Shown here piece by piece: positions 34,101 to 44,500 of a stretch of 64,000 bases of DNA. The DNA is taken from positions 2,124,366-2,188,365 of the forward strand of contig NW_006498527.1 in NCBI RefSeq assembly GCF_000471905.2. Direction: 5' to 3'. The notes under the pieces were generated by a model. That model ran no database searches. It was given only the letters and a program-made list of their open reading frames with translations, and had not been told where the DNA came from. The stretch's first letter is position 1. Each line of letters starts with the position of its first letter. Position numbers and translations under genes: made by a program. This stretch comes from Amborella trichopoda. Its lineage: Eukaryota > Streptophyta > Magnoliopsida > Amborellales > Amborellaceae.

Positions 34101-34545
34101 TTAAATCTATTTATGTCAGCATTAGAAACATGTCCACAGAAATTGCACATAATTTTATTCATGTCATTCTTATCAGGGTTAACACAATATTTTCATCCCG
34201 GATCTCCACCCTTACTAGACCCCATAGAAGACATCTCAAATTGGAAAAATAAAAATTACAGACTGATCGTTTTCGCCCAATCTCTGATTTGCGATGTTGG
34301 TTACTTCAATTGAGCTACAAATCAACTCAAAAGTCTTCTAATGCCACCAATAGCACCCTAAAAATAATTTCAATGAGAAAAGAAAACTTTTTCAATCCAT
34401 AAAAAATACTTTTGATCTCAGAAATTACTTCAGATTCTCATAAATAAGTTTAGAGATCGAGGGTTTCTTTATTTTCACTTTGTGGATTAAAACATAAACC
34501 CCATAACATTTTTATACAAACTTGGGAGTCAAAATGACCCCATAA
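31139..34545 (-). mobile_element. hAT element with GC-rich CTAGGCGG termini, right end not found
   Basis: The left end reads CAAGGTTTCAAAAAACGCTA followed by CGGCCCCTAGGCGGCC-type repeats (31150-31210), the same end type as the non-autonomous element at 20122. The transposase remnant runs leftward from 34234. A matching right terminus was not found before the LINE fragment starting at 34548, so this end is deleted or replaced. Likely the family's once-autonomous form. Confidence 0.72.
31683..34234 (-). pseudogene. hAT transposase, broken (BED finger, DUF659, dimerisation domain)
   Basis: Starts at the ATG 34232-34234 (MSSMGSSKGGDPG). A BED-type zinc finger follows (CNFCGHVSNADINRFKKHLA), with a TGA at the position where BED fingers normally have Trp (before KYC). 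Then a Lys/Glu-rich linker and the DUF659-like core (IARWFYHASISFNTARLNSF and WAKFGVSLMTDMWSARKR, 34028-33396), VVTDNAANLAASH with FWTPCTAHCVDLLLE (about 33300-33190), HAVGYYLNPKFFYADADIES (32692 onward), and the hAT dimerisation block AQWWRQHGSSAPNL with RILSLTTTSSGCERKWS (about 32350-32240). The acidic C-terminal tail (32108-31683) lies after what looks like an intron ending at 32111. Multiple stops and a frame change mean it is inactive. Confidence 0.85.
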
Positions 34546-34547
34546 CA

Positions 34548-35214
34548 GTTGGTCGAGAAGGTCAGGAATCATGTGGCCTTCTGGGCCAGCAATCACCGTT
34601 TGTTTAAGAACTTACCCTTCAACGCCCCCCCCGGCCCCCAATATCTCTAGAGCTTCCCGTTGGAGACCACCGGAATTGGGAGCTTTTAAGCTCAACTTCG
34701 ATGGCTGTTCCCTTGGTAACCCAGGATAGGGGGGCTACTACGCACTAGTGAGGAATGCATTCTGATGTCCTTTTCCCCACCTATCGGCGTCGGGTACTCC
34801 TGCCAAGGCCCTTGCCCTCTTGGAGAGCCTTCGCAAGTGTGACCCCTCTTGGTGTCACAATTTGACAGTGGAAGGAGACGGGGCCTCTAATCGTTCTTCC
34901 TGGCCATGGCGTCTTGATGACATTTTTGAAGAGATTTTGCACAGCACCAGAGAATTCAGCATTGTCTGGCGACACGTGTATAGAGAAGCCAATTTTGATG
35001 CTGATAGGCTTGCTGAGGGGGCATCCTGCTCCACTTTAGGGACTTAAAGCCTTTACCTCCTTCTGCCCTCCCTATGCGGCTTCTTTCCTTTTCCTCTTTT
35101 GTACACTGCTTCATCCCTGATTGGGCCTGTATAGTGCGACCCCTTGGGGTCGCCACACCTCTTGTAACTTCGGTCTTTTTGACCAATGAAATACAGTTAA
35201 CTTTACTCAAAAAA
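34548..35214 (+). pseudogene. LINE 3' fragment (RNase H and 3' tail), plus strand
   Basis: Reads VEKVRNHVAFWASNHRLF, then KLNFDGCSLGNPG (about 34690), NLTVEGDGASNRSSWPW, IFEEILHSTREFSIVWRH and VYREANFDADRLAEGAS (34860-35045). RNase H residues are mostly kept but stops occur near 34726 and 34760. It ends with AATACAGTTAACTTTACTCA and a short A run, the same GTTAAC tail as the other LINEs here. ATAACA flanks both ends (34542-34547, 35215-35220), a possible short target duplication. Confidence 0.78.
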
Positions 35215-35216
35215 AT

Positions 35217-36470
35217 AACATTGCAGCTTTCCATATCTGTAAAGACCTCCAATTCATTGGATATATGAAAATAGGCAAAACCCTCATGGCTTTTTCTAGG
35301 GCTCTTTGAGCTTCCTGAAAGGATTTATCTTTTGGATAACCTAGAGCAAATTCATGCAGAAACCATTAGAAATCAAATCCATCTCATATATTACACGAAG
35401 AATGCAAAACCAAACAGCATATGAAAGATTGGCCAAAAGGCAAAAGGTCTTTATTGACCGATATGTAGGCATACGGCTTGTAAATTAGAATGATTGAACT
35501 GTTGTATGACATTGTTTTGTAGGAGGGAGGGAGGGAGAGATGGATTGAACTGTGGAATGAGTTTGTTCGTAGGAAGAAATTTTCTTTTGGATAACCTAGA
35601 GCGAATTCATTTGTTGTCAGGTGCTATAATCCCATTTTGTAGAAACCACTAGAAATCAATTCCATCTCATATATTGCACGAAGAATGGAGAACTAAGATT
35701 CATGTAGCCAACCCCAATTAATGGGGAAAAGGCTAAAATGATGATAATAATGATGATGATGATGATGATGATATTGCATAAAGAATGCATAACCAAACAA
35801 CATATGAAAAGATCGCCCAAAAGGCAAAGATATTTTATTGATGGATATGTGGGTATGCAAGGATTCTTTTCCTGTAAATTAGAAGGATGGACTTGTTGTA
35901 TGAGATTGTTTTGTACGAGGGAGGGAGGGAAGGAGGGAGGGAGGGAGAGAAGGATTGAACTGTCGTATGCGTTTGTTTTGTAGGAGGGAGGGAGGGAGGG
36001 AGGGAGGGAAAGAGGGAAGGATTGAACTGTTGTATGAGATTGTTTTGTAGGAGGGAGGGAGGAAGCAAGCGAGAGCGATAGATACTCAACCTATGAATAA
36101 AAGCAACAAGAAATAAACACAGAAAAGGTTTATGGAGAGGGGTGGAGAAAATGAGGAGAGAAAAATTGTAGAGAGAAACTGGATATGGGTGGAGAAAATT
36201 GAGAGGAATTCAAGGAAAGAGAGTGGTAGTTTGTCGAGTTGAGCTTGGGATGGGAGAGGTGACAAGGAGTCGCAGATGTAAAGAAAAGGGGTAGAGAGAG
36301 AAAGGTGTGTTGAGAAAAGGGATAGAAGGGGTAGAGAGAGAGGAGCTAGGGTTTTGTGGCCTGAGAGAGATTTCATGGGGTTGTGTTGAGATACATCGAA
36401 CCCAAGGGCTTCATGTGTGGAGTCCAGGGGTTGTAGATTTTCAAAATATTAGCTTTCTAAAATGACTCTA
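35217..36470. repeat. Locally duplicated segment with (GGGA)n arrays
   Basis: A block starting TCTTTTGGATAACCTAGAGC occurs at about 35329-35545 and again at about 35581-35960. Both copies contain ACCAAACA.CATATGAAA, TTTATTGA..GATATGT and GTATGA.ATTGTTTTGTA before GGGA repeats. The second copy then repeats GATTGAACTGT.GTATG...TTTTGTAGGAGGGAGGG twice more to 36065. The second copy holds an RTE tail insertion (35694-35772). 36090-36370 is GA-rich. No gene seen. Confidence 0.75.
35694..35772 (+). mobile_element. RTE-type LINE tail, 79 bp, with 21-bp target duplication
   Basis: Reads GATTCATGTAGCCAACCCCA and GGGGAAAAGGCTAAAATGAT, then (GATGAT)n, the recurring 3' end of plant RTE elements. It is flanked by ATTGCACGAAGAATGGAGAA (35673 onward) and ATTGCATAAAGAATGCATAA (35773 onward), a 21-bp duplication with four differences. 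The uninterrupted sister copy at about 35395-35420 confirms the empty site. Confidence 0.78.
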
Positions 36471-37449
36471 AGTTGTAGAACTTTTGGTACAAAATAGACA
36501 AATTATTGATTCTATGAATCCAAGATTCTGTGTAATCCATAGGGACCCTGGAGGATTCCTTTTAGTTGCATTGGCTTTTTGGAGGCAAGTGGGACACCTA
36601 ACACATTTTAACCAGAAGCCAAAGCTAGCATTGCAAAAATTAATTGGTAAATTCAAAGTGGTCTTCTATAGTTGCTCTCGGGGTAACTCAGGACCCGTGG
36701 GTGTTGGTGGTATGAGCGAATCTATGGGCTCCGAAATTTATGTCATCCTCAGGCCCCATAAGAGTTAAGAAGTCCACATTCGCCTAAATGAAAGCACTTC
36801 TTGAAGGAATTACCAGTGGAGTTAGAAACTTCTCCTGCCCTTAACTGTGGAAGGTGATTGTCTTGATGTAATCCATGCGCCTTGCAAGGAGCCATTCCTT
36901 TGAAATTAGCCACCTTACATTATCAAAAAAGTAGTTAGTCACACACCTTATAGCATATGATTGTGCAATTCACTGCTATGTATGTTACATTGTTTATGAT
37001 AAAAGAGGACTCGTGCTATGAATAGTGGGGTATCTTGTTTTGTTGAGTAGATATTGAGGGGTGACCCAATTGTTGAGAGACTTTTGGGGCCCCCTAAAGC
37101 ATATTATATTGTTTATTATCTTAGGGGCCCCTAAAAGGGAACTCATGCTATGAATAGTGCGCACTTTGTTTGGAAGGGAGAAATTATGTGACCTAGATTG
37201 TCAGTCTCCTCTTAAGGATAGAGAATTTGGGCAGTCATCTCTATATTTATTCTCTGGATATTCAATGGAATAAACACTCGACACTCTCTAATGGTTGTAG
37301 AGGAGAAAACAAGTTCAGAGTTGTTGATGTGGGTAACTCAACTAATTGCATGAGTATTCCACTATTAACACAGGGAGGCTCTAGAGTATGCTGAGCCAAT
37401 TTTCAGGTGGAATTGAGTGAGCATGTTGCTTGAAGGGAGGCCCTGAATA
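36471..37449. other. Intergenic, no gene confirmed
   Basis: The plus-strand open frame at 36484-36768 has a weak RNase-H-like look (HRDPGGFLLVALAFWRQVG) and may be an old LINE fragment, but key residues are missing. The rest shows nothing recognisable. Confidence 0.5.
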
Positions 37450-38345
37450 TTTTTTTTTTAGTCTGTTAACATTGTATTGAAGGAAAAGAGGAAATACAAC
37501 GGTACAAAACTGCCCACAGGGAGAGCAAGGTCATTGAGAAAGGTGACAAAGGGACCAGAAAAAGCGAAGGAAAACTAAAACAGCCTCACAACAGGCAGCA
37601 CCAAAAAAGCAAAAACACTACAGAAGCTCCTTGTATAGCTAGAAGCACACTAAAAAAAGGGAGAAACATCTAAGAAAAGCTTAAAACTGCCTAATACCAA
37701 AAACACCACAGGTAGTGCCATCTGAATAAATCAGTTACCAAAGAAGCTCCTTGTCTAGCTAGTTCATCGGCTATTTGGTTGGCCTCCCTCCAAGTACGAG
37801 TCCATGAGACCTGCATACGCCTGCAAAGATCATGTATTTCATCAAAGATATGCCAAAGTCTCCAGGGGGGTTGAGAAAGACTGGACGCCCAATGGATGAC
37901 ATTTTTGGAATCCCCTTTGATAATGAGGGAGGAGTCCCAAGAAAGGTTGAACAATCTCAGACCTTCAAGCAGGGCACAAGCCTCAGCCTCAGCGGAGTCA
38001 GTCCTCCCAATAGAGGAGGAGAAGGAAAGAATAAAGATGCCCTCATCCTGTTGATAGCCTTTCTTTACCCCTCACTGTACTCTCTTTTATCTACTTATTA
38101 AAGGTTAACATTCTAAAAAAAATAAGGGATGCCCTCGTGATTGCGGAAGATGCCACCTATCCCGGCCAGGCCAGGATTGCCCAAAGAAGAACCCATCAAA
38201 GTTAAGTTTAATAATACCCGTCAGGAGGTCTCCAAAGGGCTGACTGGGAAACCTTCCTTGGCCTAAAAGAGAGAACATTCCCCCAGTTGAGGTGAAAATC
38301 ATGGGCATGCAGACATTTGAAGTGTTTATGATTTGTGGCCCATTC
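37450..38345 (-). pseudogene. LINE 3' fragment (RNase H), carrying a nested LINE tail
   Basis: The A-tail is the T run at 37451-37459, next to GTTAACATTGTATTGAAGGA. Read leftward from the right end: NHKHFKCLHAH, then GIIKLNFDGFFFG (about 38210) and IFRNHEGIP, then the nested insertion (38045-38127), then FSSSIGRTDSAEAEACALLE, SLIIKGDSKNVIHWASSL and SWTRTWREANQIADELARQG (37954-37750). RNase H is well preserved apart from the insertion and a frame change. It is 5'-truncated. Confidence 0.82.
38045..38127 (+). mobile_element. 83-bp LINE tail inserted in the RNase H fragment
   Basis: Ends AAAGGTTAACATTCTAAAAA, the GTTAACATT tail of the local LINE family, on the opposite strand to its host. It is flanked by a perfect 9-bp duplication GATGCCCTC (38036-38044, 38128-38136). 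Removing it and one flank restores the RNase H reading across GIP/GIF. Confidence 0.85.
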
Positions 38346-40787
38346 TTATTGATGTATTATGGTCTGCAGTGCATTTTCTTCTTATTGATTAACTTTCCAT
38401 ATAAAACCTAATTATATGATGGAAAGTTACAAAAAATAGCAACGCACTGTTATAACAGCTAGGAGCTGTTAAAGAGAGGAACAGTTAAAATGGCAAAAAG
38501 ACTGTTTTCTTAAACCTGTAAGAGATGCTGCTAGAAAACCAGCCAGAAAAGTCGGTTGAACTAACTATTATTTTAATGTAACAGGCTAGAGGTTGTTTCT
38601 GATATCATGGCCACGGCCACCATAAATTTTGTGAACTGTGATATAATACAGAAGCAGCTTGTCCTCTTATCACCAACAGAAGACTCGGGAGAATTCAGTT
38701 CCTATTTGTTGTGAAATCTGCTCAGTTATCGCTTTATCTTCTCGAAAGCTAGAACGTAGAAACCAATAGGGTATTGGAGTTGTTGCAGACCAATGTTAGT
38801 ATTAGTCTACCATCCCTTAGCAGTTTTGGTCAGTTGATTATATTTGTGCAGTGAAAAGCACCTTAACTTAATGGCATTGAAGTCCAAATACAAATTTGAA
38901 TATAGTCTATGGGGCAATAATCAGGGTCTTGTGATATCTTACCATTGTTCATTGTAATCATAAAAATGTAATTGCAGTTGTACCTAGTTTTCTTATGATT
39001 TTGTTAGAGCACATTGGCAGGTTCAGGTTACTCCTTTTGCACCATGCCAAACAACTTATGTGCAGTGTTATAGATAAATGAATCAATAGAATCATATAGC
39101 TGATTATGTGCTGTGTCATAGAATGAATGAATCAATATAAAGATATTAGCTGATCTCTCTCTCTCTCTCTCTCAAGTGTTTCTTTGTGCGTGCCTGCATG
39201 TGTTTGTTTGTATGTTTCTTTTATCAATCTCATATGTTACGGTGTAAGAGAACCAGATACTGCATCATCGTCCCATATCTTTGTCGTGTAATACAGTTAC
39301 TCCAAAGGGGCATTCATTGTCCATGCCTATTGATGGACAGTGGAGATTAATTATTGTGGATATCATCTGTGCATTCACCCAGTACAGCTACTCCCTGCCA
39401 TCTATGATCGGAGTCGATGATGGATGCGCCTTTGGATAACCATGTGACATACTCCATTGGATTATATGCCTCTGCTTGAGTTTAGCTTGGATTATGTGAT
39501 TAATCAATTCATGTTGAACCTGACAGGATTATGTTGTTTATACAGGTTTGTACATGAAATTGGCGTAGTTGGAGATATTTGTAGTTTCAATTTGGGGTCT
39601 GTGTGTTCCTGTATCATCGGTTGTGCTCATTTCAGTTTGCCATCTTTTATTTTAGAGACTGGAGATCCCCAATACATTTAGTACATTACACTAGATTGAG
39701 GAACCTATCTTTTTCCATTCGTGTATCATTAATTTTTAACCCCTTTGTGTATAAGTTCTTGTTTTGAGCAATTGATTGTCCCATTTCTTCTTGATTTCAT
39801 GCTGCAAATTGGGTCATGTTTTTCTTCCAGGTCTTGTTATTGGCGTCCCATATGAACTCCTTTTAGCAATGAAAAATTTTAAGCACATGCCCCCATATGG
39901 AAAGTGGAGTCATAAGGGGCTCAAATTGGAAAAAGTTACCTAAAGTTGCTCAGATTTTGATTTTTTGTTTGGATGTTGGTGATTTAGCAAGTAGCAGTTT
40001 CTGTGATATGCATGAGAGAGTGAGAGAGAGATATATAAAAAATTTAAAACTGAGCTCCGCAAATCCATGGAAGTGCTGGTTGTGAGCGTGAAATTTGCAG
40101 TCACGAACAAAACTAGCAGGGTAATTATTGAAATGCAGTGCAAAATGCATGATGTGAATCGTTACGGTATTTTAATTTGTTACGCAGAAGAGTCTGGAAA
40201 CGTTTCCTAATTGCTAATATTGTTCTGGAATGGTTGTTGGCTTCTACCCGATGACAAATGTTCGGATTTTGTGAACTACTCTTATCAAGAAAATCAGTGG
40301 GGTGTCAAAACGCTCAAAGTTTGACCACATTTGTCCCTCGATTTCTCTCAATAATAAATATTAATCTGCGAAGGCAAAGCTTAATGGACCGGAGTCATTC
40401 ATTAATTAATATCTAATCAAGTAACTAATACAATCAAGCTTCAAATATCTAATTAATTGGAATTGCGTCTGGGCTTAACTCGTCAGCAGTTGATGTGCAA
40501 CACTAGGTCTTAGATTCAATCTGATCCCCAAAAAACAAAAATTCAATCTATCTTATCCGTCACCCTCGTGTTACCATTTCATGGCAAGAATGAACACTAG
40601 TATCTGTTCCTGTGCATCTATCTTGGTCCTTTCTATGACCTATTTGCTTCTACTTTTATGCATTGCCTCTTGGCACAAGATTTGCTGCATGCTAGAGCGT
40701 TACAAACATTTCCCTGAATTCTCATTAAGAACATCTCCACTGTTTTTTCTTGGATGGTGCAATCAAATGAACATTAATAGAATGCAT
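38346..40787. other. Intergenic, no gene seen
   Basis: AT-rich with a (TC)n repeat at 39153-39174. Several short ORFs without recognisable features. The part nearest 40788 would be the 3' flank of the minus-strand phosphatase gene. Confidence 0.55.
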
Positions 40788-41511
40788 CTACAAATAAATG
40801 GAATCATTATACAAATGAGCAGTCGTATTCAGAAAGTGAAGCATAGCTTCTCCTCTTTGATTGAACACAAGCCTAGTTATACCGCCATTATTCACATCAA
40901 TTGCCCGAAACCTGCTACATTGAGTCTTCAATTGTAGATCATTACCGAAGATCATAACCACATAAATAGAAAAGGGTGCAGTTTGCATACGGATGCATCC
41001 GTAGGTGTAGAGATAAGGTGCACCTCCAAATTTTATCATGGTATATAATTTTGATGTAAAATGTTCTTAGGATTATCTCAAAATCTATTTTTATATCTAA
41101 TTATAAAATTTTAAATTTTAAAAATGGTTAAAATCAAGTAGATCTATAAACATATGAAAACCTTGAAAATGGACGGTGTAGATAATATGTTGTAAACTGT
41201 ACTATTTCTGAGACTTAAAATCTTTTTATTTTTCATAGTCATACATCTCGATGTCGAGATGATCAATCAAATGGTTTTTCAACATTAAAACTACATTTTC
41301 CGATGGATATTTGAGGGGGCATCCATAGTTCTACATTATAAGGTAGCATCCTTATATAAACTTTTTCCAATAAAAAAAGCATATACGAATATCAAGTTTG
41401 TCATGTGTACTTTTTCCAATAAAAAAAGCATATACGAATATCAAGTTTGTCATGTGTATGTGTGGTTAGATTAGCTTCTGCATGGGCACAAGAGCACACA
41501 TGCATGCGCGT

Positions 41512-41576
<65 letters not shown>

Positions 41577-44500
41577 GACGACGACGTACGACGACGTACG
41601 ACGACGACGACGACGACGACGTACGACGTACGACGACGACGACGACGACGACGACGAGAGAGAGACGACGACGACGAGAGAGAGAGNNNNNNNNNNNNNN
41701 NNNNNNNNNNNNNNNNNNNNNNNNNNNNNNNNNNNNNNNNNNNNNNNNNNNNNNNNNNNNNNNNNNNNNNNNNNNNNNNNNNNNNNNNNNNNNNNNNNNN
41801 NNNNNNNNNNNNNNNNNNNNNNNNNNNNNNNNNNNNNNNNNNNNNNNNNNNNNNNNNNNNNNNNNNNNNNNNNNNNNNNNNNNNNNNNNNNNNNNNNNNN
41901 NNNNNNNNNNNNNNNNNNNNNNNNNNNNNNNNNNNNNNNNNNNNNNNNNNNNNNNNNNNNNNNNNNNNNNNNNNNNNNNNNNNNNNNNNNNNNNNNNNNN
42001 NNNNNNNNNNNNNNNNNNNNNNNNNNNNNNNNNNNNNNNNNNNNNNNNNNNNNNNNNNNNNNNNNNNNNNNNNNNNNNNNNNNNNNNNNNNNNNNNNNNN
42101 NNNNNNNNNNNNNNNNNNNNNNNNNNNNNNNNNNNNNNNNNNNNNNNNNNNNNNNNNNNNNNNNNNNNNNNNNNNNNNNNNNNNNNNNNNNNNNNNNNNN
42201 NNNNNNNNNNNNNNNNNNNNNNNNNNNNNNNNNNNNNNNNNNNNNNNNNNNNNNNNNNNNNNNNNNNNNNNNNNNNNNNNNNNNNNNNNNNNNNNNNNNN
42301 NNNNNNNNNNNNNNNNNNNNNNNNNNNNNNNNNNNNNNNNNNNNNNNNNNNNNNNNNNNNNNNNNNNNNNNNNNNNNNNNNNNNNNNNNNNNNNNNNNNN
42401 NNNNNNNNNNNNNNNNNNNNNNNNNNNNNNNNNNNNNNNNNNNNNNNNNNNNNNNNNNNNNNNNNNNNNNNNNNNNNNNNNNNNNNNNNNNNNNNNNNNN
42501 NNNNNNNNNNNNNNNNNNNNNNNNNNNNNNNNNNNNNNNNNNNNNNNNNNNNNNNNNNNNNNNNNNNNNNNNNNNNNNNNNNNNNNNNNNNNNNNNNNNN
42601 NNNNNNNNNNNNNNNNNNNNNNNNNNNNNNNNNNNNNNNNNNNNNNNNNNNNNNNNNNNNNNNNNNNNNNNNNNNNNNNNNNNNAGACAGAGAGAGAAGG
42701 AGAGAGAGAGAGAGAGCTACCAATCACAACACAAGGTCTTCACTCATCAGTCTTATTACCTTAGCGCGGGAGATTGGACTAGAAAAGCACTGATCAAATT
42801 GTATTTTGGACAAGACTTCACGACATCTTTCTGCCTGCATTCCTCCTGCTTCTGTTAAAATGGACAAGTCTGAGCTCCCCTACAATGAGTAATACAAAGA
42901 ATGAGCAATTATTCATCTCAGATAAATTAAATGATGTCCATAACTGCACCAGATCCCAAATCAAAAAGGTGAAACGGCACCTCCAAAATCTGGGTGAAGA
43001 TGTTAACTTCATATAAAACAAATCAACTTCCACAGGAAAGCTTACAACTACTGGAGGAGAACATCTATTGTAGATGCATTTCTGTGTATCTGTATTTTGA
43101 CAACATGGGATGTAGATACATTGTAAGCTTAAGAATTGGCACAAAATAAATTTGGGATCATTATTTTCTCTTTCAAGATGTGATTGAAGAACTAGCATAG
43201 ATAAACCCATTCTCAACTACTTCACAAACCACACTTGTGTATTGCTTCACCAGAAACACAAGATTTGTACCAATGACTTATTCACAAGCTCCTGATTTTT
43301 ATATCTACGAGAACCTAGGTCTCTTTTAAAGTTAAAATGGCCACTTGTTTTATTTATAACTTGCTGCCAACAAGCATCGGAAGTAAACTTGGAGTAAGAT
43401 GCTTCAACCAGGGTGAAGCATAACCAAAAAGGCTTATGTTGAGGAGAACCAGGCTCTTAGAGAAGAAAGCATTCATGAATGTTTGAATGGAAGCTGGATA
43501 GATAGCATGGATGAAAAATCATAATAAAAATTTCAGCTTCACTTTGAAATTTTAAAGAAATATCCTTCCCTTTTTATTTAGAAGAATCAGAAAACAATAT
43601 TTTTAACAGTTTAGTTTTCACCATAATCGCATACAAATCCTGAGCATTGTTTGGTTTTCATTTCTTAGTCTTAGGAACCCTGTTTTAGGTAATCTTCATG
43701 GTCCCAAAACTAGTGTAGCGATGCATTCCTAATGATTAGAATTCCTGCTCATGTGAGTTCGGCCTGAGCATTTTCCACTAAGGTTGATTCATATTTTAAG
43801 GCATGAACTAAATCTGAGCATTGATGGCTGCAAAAACGTCACAAAACTAGATATAGAGGAAAGAGAGGAATGCCTCTAAACATCAGAATGCTTTAATAAG
43901 AAATGACCAATAATCTTTTAATTAATATGCATTAGCGTTTAAAAACTTTGGCAAATCCAACTTGGACTTGCCTGAGTTACTCGGAACCAGCACTCTGCCG
44001 GTTCCATATCAGCCAGACTTGGATGACTGAGCCTAACCCAAATTGGTGCTTCATGTCATTACACAATTTTTTTCAGTTCCCCCTTCTCCTTTGCATCTAT
44101 CTAGATGCAATTGGACTCTACATATGGAGGGAAATTTTATGCTAATTTTTCAATGGAATATTTGGGGACATCTCAGGTTTGCTAGTGTTTGGAATTGTTA
44201 ACTAAGTTATAATGCTCTTTCTTGTAGTCCAACAAAGGTTCCACAAAAATCTTCCCCAATGATAAACTGGGGTATAACCAGAAGGCATGAACAGATTCAA
44301 TATTTCCTGCTTCTGGTCAATTATTCCACACTTGAAATTTGAGTTTAGACACCAATCCAAGAATATGCCATTCTGAATATATACAATTACATGAAGATAC
44401 TTACCGTAGTTTCTAAAATAAGTAAAGACCATAACCTCGACATGGAAAAAAGGAACCAAAAAATGTGCAAGTGCACATATCCACTTCTTTGCAAAAGCAT

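Noticed and set aside
36484..36768. Possible RNase H domain
   Set aside because: Only a loose resemblance; the catalytic acidic residues are not in place.
38587..38695. A 35-codon ORF starting MATATINF
   Set aside because: Too short, no supporting context, domain or splice partner.
41401..42858. Several 418-458-codon open frames across the gap on both strands
   Set aside because: They consist of runs of N and (AG)n/(ACG)n microsatellite, so they are not coding.
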